Below are positions 44,173-53,850 of a DNA stretch of 64,000 nucleotides, piece by piece. The translations under genes were made by a program, and so were the position numbers. Positions within the stretch are counted from its first letter, which is position 1. The number at the start of each line of letters is the position of its first letter. Source of the DNA: Croceifilum oryzae (GTDB taxonomy: Bacteria > Bacillota > Bacilli > Thermoactinomycetales > Thermoactinomycetaceae); the NCBI RefSeq assembly GCF_030814315.1, contig NZ_JAUSUV010000006.1:62001-126000 (forward strand). The letters run 5' to 3'. The notes beneath the pieces are model-generated. The model searched no databases. It had not been told where the DNA came from and saw only the letters and a list, made by a program, of their open reading frames with translations.

Positions 44173-44604
44173 TTAATCGATACTCTCTTCGTCTACTCCA
44201 CTATTATCTGGTTCAAGATCAGAAGCATCTTCTACGATTAAAACCGTATGACACTCTGGACAGAGTAATTCAATCTCTGCATCTGCCACGTCTTCATAAT
44301 CTACGTACACGTCTTCTCCGCATTCTGGACAGACGATACATAGCTCATCTTCGTCATCCTCATCGTCATCATCTTCATCGTCATACACTAGTAACTCCAT
44401 ATCATTTAGATCTTCATCGATTGATTCAACATATTCCTCTAGTTCCAAGAATCGATGTTCTAGCTGTTCATTTGCCTCTAATAACTCATCCACAATATCT
44501 AGAAGCCTTTGAATCGCTTTCCCCTCTGGATGACTGCTTTCTTGATTAGCACCTTCCATCAGACCTTGCACATATGCAACCTCTCTGCGTAGACGATCGT
44601 ACAT
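44173..44604 (-). CDS. Acidic zinc-ribbon protein, CD1247-like
   Basis: 143 residues from ATG 44604 (GGAG upstream). N-terminal coiled helical part (YDRLRREVAYVQGLMEGANQ ... LLEANEQLEHRFLELEEYVE), a run of Asp/Glu (about 78-90), and a C-terminal zinc ribbon with two pairs, CPECGEDV and CPECHTVL. Resembles the CD1247 N-terminal-domain family of Firmicutes. Role not known. Confidence 0.7.
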   Translation of the reverse strand: MYDRLRREVAYVQGLMEGANQESSHPEGKAIQRLLDIVDELLEANEQLEHRFLELEEYVESIDEDLNDMELLVYDDEDDDDEDDEDELCIVCPECGEDVYVDYEDVADAEIELLCPECHTVLIVEDASDLEPDNSGVDEESID

Positions 44605-44750
44605 CACAACTCCACCCCTCATACAAGTATCGGTAACTCTATTTTCACCTTTCGATTCAAAAGAAATACATTTTAGTTGAAATGGGCTATTTTTTCTTCT
44701 ATTGGATAGACTAAGAAATCAAATGAATTTGCAAACGAGGTTTGTTACAT

Positions 44751-46031
44751 ATGGATCAAAAAACGAAAAAATCATCTCATCAAACATCAAATAAGTGGAT
44801 TCTTGCCATCTTATCCTCCATCCCCATCATCATGGTTTTGGGTAACTCTATGTTAATTCCTGTACTACCCACAATTGAAAACGTATATGATGTCTCAAGT
44901 GTACAAACAAGCTTATTAATTACTTTATTCTCTATCCCAGCCGGCATCGTGATCCCCTTTGCAGGAATCTTAGCTGATCATGTGGGAAGAAAAAAAGTCA
45001 TTTTCTATAGTTTGCTTATATATGGTGTAGGAGGACTATTAGCGGGATTATCGGCTGTTTGGTTTCCAGAATCCTTTGGATTTCTATTGGGGAGTAGAGT
45101 GATCCAAGGTATTGGAGCTGCAGGAACAGCACCGATTGCAATGGTATTAGCAAGTGATCTATTCGAAAAGAGTGACAGAGCATCTGCCCTTGGAATCATT
45201 GAATCTTCCAATGCTATGGGAAAAGTACTAAGCCCCATCTTAGGTTCCCTACTGGCGCTCTTCACTTGGTATACTATGTTTTTCGTTTTTCCTATTTTAT
45301 GTATTCCCGTTGCCTATTTCCTTGTAAAAGTGATTCAAGAACCTACTCAATCCCAAGAAAAAACACCCCTCAAACAATACATCAAACATGTAAAATCAGT
45401 ATTTAAACGAGAGGGGCGTTGGTTATTTCTTGCTTTTGCCATCGGATCTATGACACTGTTCACACTCTTTGGTGGGTTATTTCGGCTTTCGGACTCCATT
45501 GATACAAATACCAATTTGAGTGGAGTTTTAAAGGGGTTCGTTTTGGCTATTCCCCTTCTTGCACTTTGTATCACGGCGTATATAGTAGGGAAGACAATTA
45601 AAACCAAAATTGGTCTAATGAAGATACTCATCTTGATTGGTTTAGGATTATTAACAACAACGATCATTTTGATGATCTGGATGAAATCCATCGTTTGGAT
45701 AATCGCAACCCTATCCATAAGTGCCATCGCTTGTGGACTCATTCTACCCTGCTTAAATACATTTATCACCTCTTCTACTGGTACATCAGAGAGAGGAATT
45801 ATTACTTCTTTATATGGAAGCATTCGTTTCTTTGGTGTCGCACTCGGACCTACTGTCTACGGAGCCCTGCAAAACCGCCTTTTTCTCCTATTTATTGGAA
45901 GCGGAGCTGTCTTTGCGCTATTATTACTATTATCAGCTTGGCTCATCCATCGTCCCCAACGAATCAATGGAAATCAGGAGGGACACTCACGGATTTTGAT
46001 TCGCTCCAAGCGCATTCATCCCATTGCTTAG
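44751..46031 (+). CDS. MFS transporter, YitG-like
   Basis: 426 residues, 12 helices, with the major facilitator loop DHVGRKKV after helix 2 and an antiporter-type GIGAAGTAPIAMVL in helix 5. ATG at 44751 preferred (GAGG 10 bp upstream) over the TTG at 44742. Followed 15 bp later by comA-comB-DUF441, the same set as the B. subtilis yit cluster, so it may export sulfolactate or a related spore product. Substrate is inference. Confidence 0.82.
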   Translation: MDQKTKKSSHQTSNKWILAILSSIPIIMVLGNSMLIPVLPTIENVYDVSSVQTSLLITLFSIPAGIVIPFAGILADHVGRKKVIFYSLLIYGVGGLLAGLSAVWFPESFGFLLGSRVIQGIGAAGTAPIAMVLASDLFEKSDRASALGIIESSNAMGKVLSPILGSLLALFTWYTMFFVFPILCIPVAYFLVKVIQEPTQSQEKTPLKQYIKHVKSVFKREGRWLFLAFAIGSMTLFTLFGGLFRLSDSIDTNTNLSGVLKGFVLAIPLLALCITAYIVGKTIKTKIGLMKILILIGLGLLTTTIILMIWMKSIVWIIATLSISAIACGLILPCLNTFITSSTGTSERGIITSLYGSIRFFGVALGPTVYGALQNRLFLLFIGSGAVFALLLLLSAWLIHRPQRINGNQEGHSRILIRSKRIHPIA

Positions 46032-46046
46032 AGAGGAGTTTTATAA

Positions 46047-46847
46047 ATGGAGAGAAATATATGGGGGAACTGGTTACAAGTCCATACGAAGCATCGACAA
46101 ATCGACAAGCCTAGGTCTACAGGGCTAACCATGGTGATGGATAAAGGACTCGGGATGCGTGCTTTTGATGATCTAATCGAAATCGCTCATCCCTATATCG
46201 ATTTCTATAAACTAGGGTTTGGAACTGCTGCACTCACTCCTTTACGCCTGCTTCGAGAGAAAATTGAACGAACGGAAACCGAGCATATTCAAATTTTCCC
46301 GGGAGGAACCTTTTTTGAAATTGCTCACCATCACAAATGTACAGATCAGTATTTCCAAGCTTTACGGGATCAGGGGATTCGGTGGATTGAAATATCAGAA
46401 GGTACCATCTCCATCCCCCCTAGAGAAAAAAGAGAATTGATCCGCAAAGCCCATAAATTGGGATTTTCTGTTATTACAGAGATAGGAAAAAAGGAATCGG
46501 GCTCTTTTTTGACAATGGAAGAAATCCATTCCCAAGCTACATTGGATCTCGAAGAAGGTGTACAATTTGTTATTATTGAAGGTCGCGAATCGGGAATCGA
46601 TGTGGGAATCTATGATGAAAATGGAAAATTTGATTCTTCCCTGATTCGTGATTTAGCAAATAGCCTGCCACTTAATCGAATCATGTTTGAAGCCCCTCTT
46701 AAAAAACAGCAAATTCAATATATTCAATTGGTTGGGAATGAAGTAAATCTAGGGAACATCGCTCCTACAGAAGTCATGGCTCTCGAAGCCCTAAGACAAC
46801 ATTTGCGCTCAGATACATTTAATCCCAATATGGAGGTGTACCGATGA
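46047..46847 (+). CDS. yitD: Phosphosulfolactate synthase (ComA/YitD)
   Basis: 266 residues, TIM-barrel family. Markers: STGLTMVMDKGLGMRAFDDL, YIDFYKLGFGTAAL and VIIEGRESGIDVGIYD. Adds sulfite to phosphoenolpyruvate to give (2R)-phospho-3-sulfolactate. In Bacillus spores 3-sulfolactate is abundant. GAGGAG precedes the ATG. Its stop overlaps the comB start by 4 bp. Confidence 0.9.
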   Translation: MERNIWGNWLQVHTKHRQIDKPRSTGLTMVMDKGLGMRAFDDLIEIAHPYIDFYKLGFGTAALTPLRLLREKIERTETEHIQIFPGGTFFEIAHHHKCTDQYFQALRDQGIRWIEISEGTISIPPREKRELIRKAHKLGFSVITEIGKKESGSFLTMEEIHSQATLDLEEGVQFVIIEGRESGIDVGIYDENGKFDSSLIRDLANSLPLNRIMFEAPLKKQQIQYIQLVGNEVNLGNIAPTEVMALEALRQHLRSDTFNPNMEVYR

Positions 46848-47581
46848 ACATTCAAACAATACCTTATGTCCAAGCATTTAAACCAAGCGACTATGTAGGG
46901 CAAACGATTGTGGTCATAGACACATTTCGAGCTACCTCCACTATTGTCGCTGCCCTTTCATCCGGGGTAAAGTGTGTCATTCCCGTCAAAGAAATTGAAG
47001 ATGCCAAGAAGTTATGGAAACCAGGGCGTATATTAGCCGGTGAGCGGTTTGGGGCACAGATTGAGGAGTTTTCTCTTGGTAATTCACCTGTCCATTTTAT
47101 ACAAACTTCTTCTTGTAAGGGAAAAGAACTGATTCTTACTACTACCAATGGGACTCGGGCGTTAAGCAGAGTCGCTCAAGCGAAGCAGGTCTGGATCGGT
47201 AGTTTGTTAAATGCGAGATCCATCGCCCAGAGATTACACTTAGAAAACATCTCTAACGTCCTATTTTACTGCGCAGGAACAAGAGGCACGATGTCATTTG
47301 AAGATTGTGTAACGGTTGGAGCGATCCTAGAGGAATGGCGGAAACTGGATCCACAAATCACTCAATCCCCTACCTCTTTTGACGATCTTTCTCTCCTATG
47401 TATGAGTAGCTTCCAATTCCTTCACTCTCAAGATCAACTTCATCTATTGCGTGAAAGTCGGGCTGGAAAGAGAAATCACTCTCTTGGCAACGAGGAAGAC
47501 CTAGATCTAAGCCTAAAAATGAATCAATTTAACGTTGTCCCTACTTATACAAATGGAGTTATCACGGCTCCTCTCTCTTGA
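46844..47581 (+). CDS. yitC: 2-phosphosulfolactate phosphatase (ComB/YitC)
   Basis: 245 residues. The N-terminal motif VVIDTFRATSTIVAALSSGV, then LAGERFGAQIEEFSLGNSP and LTTTNGTRAL, identifies the ComB family. Removes phosphate from phosphosulfolactate, the step after ComA. Translationally coupled to it. Confidence 0.92.
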   Translation: MNIQTIPYVQAFKPSDYVGQTIVVIDTFRATSTIVAALSSGVKCVIPVKEIEDAKKLWKPGRILAGERFGAQIEEFSLGNSPVHFIQTSSCKGKELILTTTNGTRALSRVAQAKQVWIGSLLNARSIAQRLHLENISNVLFYCAGTRGTMSFEDCVTVGAILEEWRKLDPQITQSPTSFDDLSLLCMSSFQFLHSQDQLHLLRESRAGKRNHSLGNEEDLDLSLKMNQFNVVPTYTNGVITAPLS

Positions 47582-47651
47582 TTTTCATTCTATCCTTCCT
47601 CATTCATGCATAGTTTAGTGGTAAAGTCATTTTGGACAAGGGGAGCGCGAC

Positions 47652-48107
47652 ATGAAAGCAGATCTTATTATTGTAATCCTAATCGTGATCGGTTTATTCG
47701 GTCGTTCCCCCATTATTGCTACTGCGGCCAGTTTTCTCCTTATTTTAAAACTACTTCATCTCGAACGTTTTTTTGATGGTATCGAGCGACGTGGACTAGA
47801 GCTTGGATTGCTATTCCTAACCATTGCTGTCTTAGTTCCATTTGTATCTGGAAAAATAACGTGGCAACAGATTGTGGATGTGTTCACTTCCCCTGCTGGG
47901 ATTTTGGCTTGTATTGGCGGGGCACTTGCCACCTATATGAATGGGAAAGGACTAGATTTATTACGCGTAGATCCTCAATTAGTAGTAGGACTCGTTATTG
48001 GCTCTATCTTTGGCATTATTTTCTTGCGGGGCATTCCGGTTGGACCCCTTATGGCAGCCGGGATTACTGCATTTTTCATGGGTATACTCAAAATATGGTG
48101 GCATTAA
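47652..48107 (+). CDS. DUF441 membrane protein (YitE-like)
   Basis: 151 residues, four helices, with [20 protein letters not shown] at the start and [16 protein letters not shown] at the end. DUF441 proteins (YitE/YeaL) have no established function. It follows comB as yitE does in B. subtilis, supporting a common transcript. Confidence 0.88.
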   Translation: MKADLIIVILIVIGLFGRSPIIATAASFLLILKLLHLERFFDGIERRGLELGLLFLTIAVLVPFVSGKITWQQIVDVFTSPAGILACIGGALATYMNGKGLDLLRVDPQLVVGLVIGSIFGIIFLRGIPVGPLMAAGITAFFMGILKIWWH

Positions 48108-48148
48108 CCCCCTACTTCTAAAGACATATAAAGTCATACACATTTTTC

Positions 48149-48177
48149 TTGAGTCCCTAGGAGAACTCACGTATACT
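48149..48177 (+). promoter_or_regulatory. Sigma-A promoter of degV-like gene
   Basis: TTGAGT, 17-bp spacer, TATACT, 25 bp upstream of the TTG start. Confidence 0.65.
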
Positions 48178-48202
48178 TAGGGCAGTCAAGGGGGTTTTTC
48201 TA

Positions 48203-49051
48203 TTGTCCAAAATTGCTATTATTACTGACAGTTCGTGTGATCTACCGAAAGATCTAGTTGCAAAGCTAGGTATTTCTGTTGTACCACTTCGTGTTATTTA
48301 TAAATCTGGAGAATTTCGAGATGGAATTGATATTGAAGCAACCGATATTTATGAACGACTTGAAATAGAAGTTCCAACCACCTCCATGCCTTCACCAGAA
48401 GATATTTATGCCACATTTGAGAAAGTTCGTTCCGAAGGGTTTACCCATTGTCTTGTAATCAGTGTATCCTCTGGATTAAGCGGAACTTATAATACATTTA
48501 AACTAATCGCAAGCGAGTTTGATGATCTGCATATACATGTTATTGATTCTAAGTACCTTTCCTGGGCACTAGGTTATCAAGTCATAGAAGCAGCCAAACT
48601 AGTCCGTGAAAAGCTCGACTTCGGTGAGATCGTTGAGAAAATTGAAGCGATGAAAAAGCAAATCTCTGCTTATTTTGTCGTGGATACATTAGAATATCTA
48701 AAAGCAGGCGGACGAATCGGACGAGTTTCCGCTCTTTTCGGCTCTATGCTAAATGTGAAACCCATTATCTCAGTAGACGATGATGGTAAGTATTTCCCCC
48801 TCACGGTTGCTCGTGGAAAAAAGCAAGCGATGAAGAAACTTTGCCAATTGGTGCAAGATCATGTAGATTCCGCTAAAGCGAGTATTGCCATTGTACAAGG
48901 ACGTGCTGAGAAAGAAGCCGAAGCATTTGCAGATCGAATTCGCCAATTAGGTGATAATATCGTTGATATTTATGTAGGGAATGTAAGTCCTGCACTCGTC
49001 GTTCATGCAGGCCCTGGATTAGTAGGTCTTATTATTAAAAATGAAAAATAA
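48203..49051 (+). CDS. DegV-family fatty-acid-binding protein
   Basis: 282 residues: IITDSSCDLPKDL, the SVSSGLSGTYNTF fatty-acid-binding loop, and TLEYLKAGGRIGRVSALFG. DegV/FakB proteins present fatty acids to the FakA kinase. TTG start, GGGGG upstream and own promoter. A strong terminator follows. Confidence 0.94.
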   Translation: MSKIAIITDSSCDLPKDLVAKLGISVVPLRVIYKSGEFRDGIDIEATDIYERLEIEVPTTSMPSPEDIYATFEKVRSEGFTHCLVISVSSGLSGTYNTFKLIASEFDDLHIHVIDSKYLSWALGYQVIEAAKLVREKLDFGEIVEKIEAMKKQISAYFVVDTLEYLKAGGRIGRVSALFGSMLNVKPIISVDDDGKYFPLTVARGKKQAMKKLCQLVQDHVDSAKASIAIVQGRAEKEAEAFADRIRQLGDNIVDIYVGNVSPALVVHAGPGLVGLIIKNEK

Positions 49052-49088
49052 GAATACCGGAATCATCATCATTCGTAACTATTTTGAT

Positions 49089-49139
49089 TATCCCTAACTA
49101 TTAGGTCTAAAGGAACCTAATCGGTTAGGGATTTTTTTA
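49089..49139 (+). terminator. Terminator of degV-like gene
   Basis: ATCCCTAAC ... GTTAGGGAT stem followed by seven T. Confidence 0.85.
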
Positions 49140-49254
49140 TGACAAATCTAGTTATACATGCATACACATGTAGTATCAAAAGCATATACCGAGAAGATAG
49201 AACGTAGATATTATTATATCGAAACTAGTATTTCACTTTTGATGAGAAGGGGAT

Positions 49255-49851
49255 ATGTACTTGGAGAAATTAGTAAATGTACTGTCGACTGATCCCTATG
49301 TAGTGGTACATGAAGAGATTTTCTCGCAAGAAGAATGTCAACATATCATAAATGTAGGTCAAGGAGTATTAGCTCCAGCACAGACACAAGGTGGAATGTC
49401 AGACACTCGTATATCGGATACCGCATGGTTAAATCACTATACAGATCACTTGATACTCTCCTTCTGTGAGCGAATCGCCAATCTTGTGGGACGTCCATTA
49501 AGTCATGCAGAAGCACTTCAAGTAGCAAGGTATGGTGTGGGAGGGAAGTTTGAACCACACATTGATTGTTATGACACCAATTCAGAAGGAGGAAATTACT
49601 TCTTTTCGATTGCAGGTCAACGAATCTGTACAGCTATTTTATATCTGAATGATACACTTAAGGGAGGAGAAACCTACTTCCCTGATCTTAATTTAGATAT
49701 AAAACCAAAAACAGGAAATTTGCTTATTTTTGATAATTGTTACACTGATACGATTAATGCCCACCCCCTCTCAATCCACGGCTCTCGCGTGCTAGAAGAA
49801 GGAGAAAAATGGATCACGACTCTGTGGTTTACCGAAAGGCCACACTACTAA
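49255..49851 (+). CDS. Prolyl 4-hydroxylase-like Fe(II)/2-oxoglutarate oxygenase
   Basis: 198 residues, double-stranded beta-helix. Iron ligands: HxD in FEPHIDCYD (about H102, D104) and the distal His in PLSIHGSRV (about 175), with a following basic residue in EGEKWITTLWF (about 185) for 2-oxoglutarate. Length fits bacterial P4H enzymes. Substrate unknown; a collagen-like or EF-Tu-type target is possible but no such gene is nearby. ATG or the TTG at 49261 could be the start. Confidence 0.88.
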   Translation: MYLEKLVNVLSTDPYVVVHEEIFSQEECQHIINVGQGVLAPAQTQGGMSDTRISDTAWLNHYTDHLILSFCERIANLVGRPLSHAEALQVARYGVGGKFEPHIDCYDTNSEGGNYFFSIAGQRICTAILYLNDTLKGGETYFPDLNLDIKPKTGNLLIFDNCYTDTINAHPLSIHGSRVLEEGEKWITTLWFTERPHY

Positions 49852-49884
49852 TGGATATCGATAGAAGTATCAATCAAATTATAA

Positions 49885-49921
49885 ATAGCCTCAACTCGAT
49901 GAATCGAGTTGAGGCTATTTA
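49885..49921. terminator. Bidirectional terminator between the oxygenase gene and efp
   Basis: AATAGCCTCAACTCGAT / ATCGAGTTGAGGCTATT, a perfect long stem serving both converging genes. Confidence 0.85.
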
Positions 49922-49934
49922 TTGCTCTCTATGT

Positions 49935-50492
49935 TTATGCACGTGAAACATATTGACCGTTACGCGTATCGATTACAAGACGATCGCCTCTATTGATAAA
50001 GAGTGGAACCGTAACAACAAATCCAGTCGATAACGTAGCTGGCTTATTGCCACCTGTCGCTGTATCACCACGGATTCCTGGATCCGTTTCAACTACTTCC
50101 AATTCTACTGTATTCGGTAGTTGGATCCCAATCGTTTCATGCTCATACGTAACGATTTGAACTTCCATGTTTTCTTGCAGGAAATTTAATTCATTTTCCA
50201 AACGCTCTGCTGGCAACGAGATTTGATCATAGGTTTCATTATCCATGAACGTGTAATCACCGCCAGATTCATACAAATAGCTCATACGACGAGTTTCAAT
50301 CAACGCCTTAGCTACTTTCTCGCCGCCACGAAACGTTTTCTCTGTAATATTTCCATTTCGAAGGTTACGCAACTTGGAGCGAACAAACGCAGCACCTTTT
50401 CCTGGTTTTACATGTTGGAATTCAAGAACCGAATAAATATCACCATCGATTTCAATTGTTAAACCTGTACGAAAATCGTTTACACTAATCAT
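49935..50492 (-). CDS. efp: Translation elongation factor P
   Basis: 185 residues, three OB-like domains. The tip loop [17 protein letters not shown] carries the Lys that is modified in many bacteria. Relieves stalling at poly-proline. 29 bp after the yqhT stop, in the conserved aroQ-yqhT-efp order. Confidence 0.98.
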   Translation of the reverse strand: MISVNDFRTGLTIEIDGDIYSVLEFQHVKPGKGAAFVRSKLRNLRNGNITEKTFRGGEKVAKALIETRRMSYLYESGGDYTFMDNETYDQISLPAERLENELNFLQENMEVQIVTYEHETIGIQLPNTVELEVVETDPGIRGDTATGGNKPATLSTGFVVTVPLFINRGDRLVIDTRNGQYVSRA

Positions 50493-50521
50493 CCATCGTT
50501 CCTCCTGATGAAAACAAAGAT

Positions 50522-51592
50522 CTAGAGAATAATAAGTTCTTTAGTACAATGAGTTAATACTTCATGACCTGATTCTGTAATGAGGATATCATCCTCGATA
50601 CGGACTCCACCGAATTCAGAGAGATAAATTCCTGGTTCCACCGTTACAACGTTTCCTGGTTTTAAGATATGGGAGCTTGCTTGAGAAAGTCTAGGACTTT
50701 CATGAACTTCCAGTCCAATCCCGTGCCCAGTCCCATGTCCAAAGTGTGCACCATAACCGCGCTGTGTAATCAAATCACGAGCTACTGCATCAGCCTCCAC
50801 GCCTGTCATCCCTGGACGGAGAGCATCTACAGCCTTTCGTTCTGCCTCTAATACAATATCATAAATTTCCTTTTGTTTCTCATTTGGTTTTCCAACCATT
50901 ACCGTACGAGTGAGATCAGAAACATATCCTTGATAAGCAGCTCCAAAGTCTAGGGTAACGAGATCACCCTTTTCGATCACTTTGTCACTTGCTACACCGT
51001 GAGGTAATGCTCCTCGCCAGCCAGATGCCACAATGATGTCAAATGATGGACCCGTTGCTCCCATCTCCATCATGAGTACCTTCAGTCGAAGTTGGACTTC
51101 CGATTCCTTCAATCCCGGTTGAATATATTGAATGATCTGTTCAAAAGTACGGTCTGCAATCGCAGTAGCATGACGGATGATGGTTAACTCATCCTCACTT
51201 TTTACCATTCGTAATTCTTCTATGATTTGTGGAGCAGGTATGTATTCAATCGAAGAATCTCCTTGGGATAGAGCTTGGAATTGAGCAAACGTCATATGTG
51301 TTGCTTCAAAGCTTACCTTTTTGAGACCTATCTTTTTGATACTTTCACGAACCGTATGCCAAATATCAAGTGATGATTGAAGTTCCAGACAAAAATGTGG
51401 ACACTCTGCTTTTACTTGGTCGATATAACGGAAGTCTGTGACGAATACAGCGTCCTTTTCTGTTACAATCGCGACACCACTAGAGCCAGTGAAGCCAGTG
51501 ATATACCTGCGATTATAAGGATTCGTGATCAAATAGACTTCTATCCCCTGACTCATCATCTCTTTTCGCAAGTTCGCTAGCCGTTTTTCCAT
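50522..51592 (-). CDS. yqhT: Xaa-Pro peptidase, M24 family (YqhT)
   Basis: 356 residues from ATG 51592 (GGAG 8 bp upstream). Creatinase-like N-terminal domain and an M24 C-terminal domain with metal ligands in [30 protein letters not shown] and VEPGIYL. Cleaves peptides before proline. Confidence 0.95.
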   Translation of the reverse strand: MEKRLANLRKEMMSQGIEVYLITNPYNRRYITGFTGSSGVAIVTEKDAVFVTDFRYIDQVKAECPHFCLELQSSLDIWHTVRESIKKIGLKKVSFEATHMTFAQFQALSQGDSSIEYIPAPQIIEELRMVKSEDELTIIRHATAIADRTFEQIIQYIQPGLKESEVQLRLKVLMMEMGATGPSFDIIVASGWRGALPHGVASDKVIEKGDLVTLDFGAAYQGYVSDLTRTVMVGKPNEKQKEIYDIVLEAERKAVDALRPGMTGVEADAVARDLITQRGYGAHFGHGTGHGIGLEVHESPRLSQASSHILKPGNVVTVEPGIYLSEFGGVRIEDDILITESGHEVLTHCTKELIIL

Positions 51593-51621
51593 GAGTCTCA
51601 CTCCTAGTATGTTCGGTTATG

Positions 51622-52053
51622 CTAGATCAATTCCCGAATTGCTTGTAACGCTAGATCATAGCTATACGATCCAAATCCACTAATTTGTCCGATACAGACA
51701 GGCGCAGTTACAGATTGCTTACGAAATTCTTCTCTAGCATGAATATTAGATAAATGCACTTCAATGACAGGAACTTCTACAGATGCAATCGCATCTCGAA
51801 TCGCATAGCTCGTATGAGTATAAGCTCCTGGGTTACAGATTATGTAATCAAAATTTCCTTCTGCCTCATGAATCTCCGTAATCAGTTCGCCCTCATAATT
51901 AGATTGTTTCGCAACAACGGACAACGTCAAACGATCACCTAATTTTCGTAACCGTTGGTTGATTTCATCCAATGTTTCCGAGCCATAAATCTCCGGCTCT
52001 CGTTTGCCCAAACGGTTTAAATTAGGACCATGAAGGATCAGTACTCTCGTCAT
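51622..52053 (-). CDS. aroQ: Type II 3-dehydroquinate dehydratase
   Basis: 143 residues. LHGPNLNRLGKREPEIYG holds the lid Arg and Tyr; VPVIEVHLSNIHAREEFR holds substrate and catalytic residues. Third step of the shikimate pathway. Corresponds to yqhS. Confidence 0.97.
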   Translation of the reverse strand: MTRVLILHGPNLNRLGKREPEIYGSETLDEINQRLRKLGDRLTLSVVAKQSNYEGELITEIHEAEGNFDYIICNPGAYTHTSYAIRDAIASVEVPVIEVHLSNIHAREEFRKQSVTAPVCIGQISGFGSYSYDLALQAIRELI

Positions 52054-52201
52054 CTACGAACACCCCTATAAGGGTATATTTTCTCATGAATTTAGCGATT
52101 TGTCCAACCTCCATACCGAATACTTCCTTTATGTGATAAAATGGAGATACTTACAAAACTCACAATTTAAGACACATGATACAAAGGTGGTGCCAGATTT
52201 C

Positions 52202-53167
52202 GTGGCTGAACAACCCATAGCATATGGCGGTCAGGCAGTGGTAGAAGGCGTTATGTTTCAAGGGCAGCATAGCCTCGTCACAGCCGTTAGACGTAAAAAC
52301 GGATCAATCGAAACATTTGAAGTACAAAAAAAGGAACAGCCCATTCTCTCGAAAGTGAAAAAAATCCCTTTTGTTAGAGGATTGATCGGGCTCATTGAAG
52401 CAAGTGCCTCTGGTGCAAAACACCTTCAATTTGCTACTGAACAGTATGATTTAGATGAAAATCCCGACCAAGTCCGTGAGACTAAAGAAACTTTCTCTTC
52501 CAAGCTATCAATGTGGTTAGGCGTAGCCGTGATTGGGATTCTATCCTTCGTAGTAGGAAAAGTAATCTTCACGCTCGTCCCTGCGATGCTAGCTAGCTTT
52601 TTATTTGATGGATTGGTTAAAAATCTAATTCTCCAGAACCTAATAGAAGGGGCAATCAAGACGGTCTTACTCTTCTCGTACCTATGGATCATCTCGCAAA
52701 CACCCATCATCAAACGGGTCTTTCAATATCATGGAGCTGAGCATAAAGTGATTACCGCTTATGAACATGGGGAAGAATTGACAGTAGAAAATGTTCAAAA
52801 ACATTCTCGGCTTCACTATCGATGTGGCAGTAGCTTTATGATTCTAACCATATTGGTGGGCGTAATCGTATATTCCTTTTTCCAATATGAAAATATGTGG
52901 GATCGAATGATCATACGTTTGGAACTACTTCCACTCGTGATTATGCTATCTTATGAAGTTTTACGCTTTACCAATGCGCTTCGTGATGTCCCTGTGCTCA
53001 AATATTTAGGTTACCCTGGATTATGGCTTCAACTACTTACGACAAAAGAGCCAAATGATGAGCAGGTAGAAGTAGCCATCACCTCATTTAAGCGCATGCT
53101 CGATTTAGATAGCGAAGTAAAAGCCAAACAAGCTCCCATGAATCATGCTTCTTCCATTGGAATGTAA
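52202..53167 (+). CDS. yqhQ: DUF1385 membrane protein YqhQ
   Basis: 321 residues from a GTG at 52202 (AGGTGG 11 bp upstream); the frame is open to 52100, but that part is unlike the family. AYGGQAVVEGVMFQGQHSLV is the DUF1385 start. Later HGAEHKVITAYEHGE and RCGSSFMILTILVGVIVYS. Several helices. Function not established. Confidence 0.93.
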   Translation: MAEQPIAYGGQAVVEGVMFQGQHSLVTAVRRKNGSIETFEVQKKEQPILSKVKKIPFVRGLIGLIEASASGAKHLQFATEQYDLDENPDQVRETKETFSSKLSMWLGVAVIGILSFVVGKVIFTLVPAMLASFLFDGLVKNLILQNLIEGAIKTVLLFSYLWIISQTPIIKRVFQYHGAEHKVITAYEHGEELTVENVQKHSRLHYRCGSSFMILTILVGVIVYSFFQYENMWDRMIIRLELLPLVIMLSYEVLRFTNALRDVPVLKYLGYPGLWLQLLTTKEPNDEQVEVAITSFKRMLDLDSEVKAKQAPMNHASSIGM

Positions 53168-53194
53168 CTCGACCTTTAGGAAAGTGGTGGTAGC

Positions 53195-53458
53195 GTGAAT
53201 ATATCCAAAAGACTTTCTGTTGGAACGATCATCATATTAGGATTAATAGCCATTGGAATCATGTCAGCACTGCGTGAATCCTTTTGGAATGTAGTAGGAT
53301 GGATCGGATTCATTGGGATCATCTTTTATCTATATAAGAAGCCTCCCATCTGGTTACAAAGAATAAGTGGGCATATCCCCGCGACATCAACCAAACGAAA
53401 GAAAAAATCACATCGATTTAAAGTGATAGATGGCTCTAAAAAACATCGCAAATTCTAA
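53195..53458 (+). CDS. yqhP: SA1362/YqhP-family small membrane protein
   Basis: 87 residues, two helices (VGTIIILGLIAIGIMSAL; VVGWIGFIGIIFYLY) and a very basic tail. GTG start. Follows yqhQ, as expected for this family. Confidence 0.8.
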   Translation: MNISKRLSVGTIIILGLIAIGIMSALRESFWNVVGWIGFIGIIFYLYKKPPIWLQRISGHIPATSTKRKKKSHRFKVIDGSKKHRKF

Positions 53459-53463
53459 AGAAA

Positions 53464-53497
53464 ACCCCTAGTCCTCACTTAGACTGGGGGTTTTTCG
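53464..53497. terminator. Bidirectional terminator
   Basis: AAAACCCCTAGTC ... GACTGGGGGTTTTT between convergent yqhP and the prcB-like gene, overlapping the last codons of the latter. Confidence 0.8.
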
Positions 53498-53849
53498 TAT
53501 GGGCATGACTGAGACCTTCCACATGAATAGGCACATCACTTTTCGTTAAGACATAGGGGTACACGATCATCTGTGGATAAAATGTTCCCGGAGTTGGCTC
53601 TTGTTCGGTTACTTCTACCTTTACCTGATTATCTTGTTGCACAATATTAGTCACCTGCAATTGATATCCAGGATTAGGTCTCATTCCAAGCGAGATGAGT
53701 GTATATTCCTCATCCTCCATCTGAATTTTATGAAGTCCCGAATGTACTTTTTGATGCATCACCCATTCGCGAATCGATACAGGTAGTGTCTTTAGTTGCT
53801 CACTCGTGATCAGCTTAATTCCCAGACCTTTTTCATCATTCTGATTCAT
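53475..53849 (-). CDS. PrcB-family protein
   Basis: 124 residues from ATG 53849 (GAAAGGAAG upstream); the longer frame overlaps the patatin gene. The C-terminal GYQLQVTNIVQQDNQVKVEV and PTPGTFYPQMIVYPY match the PrcB C-terminal domain. No signal peptide, so it is probably cytosolic. Function unknown. Confidence 0.75.
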   Translation of the reverse strand: MNQNDEKGLGIKLITSEQLKTLPVSIREWVMHQKVHSGLHKIQMEDEEYTLISLGMRPNPGYQLQVTNIVQQDNQVKVEVTEQEPTPGTFYPQMIVYPYVLTKSDVPIHVEGLSHAHTKNPQSK

Positions 53850-53850
53850 A

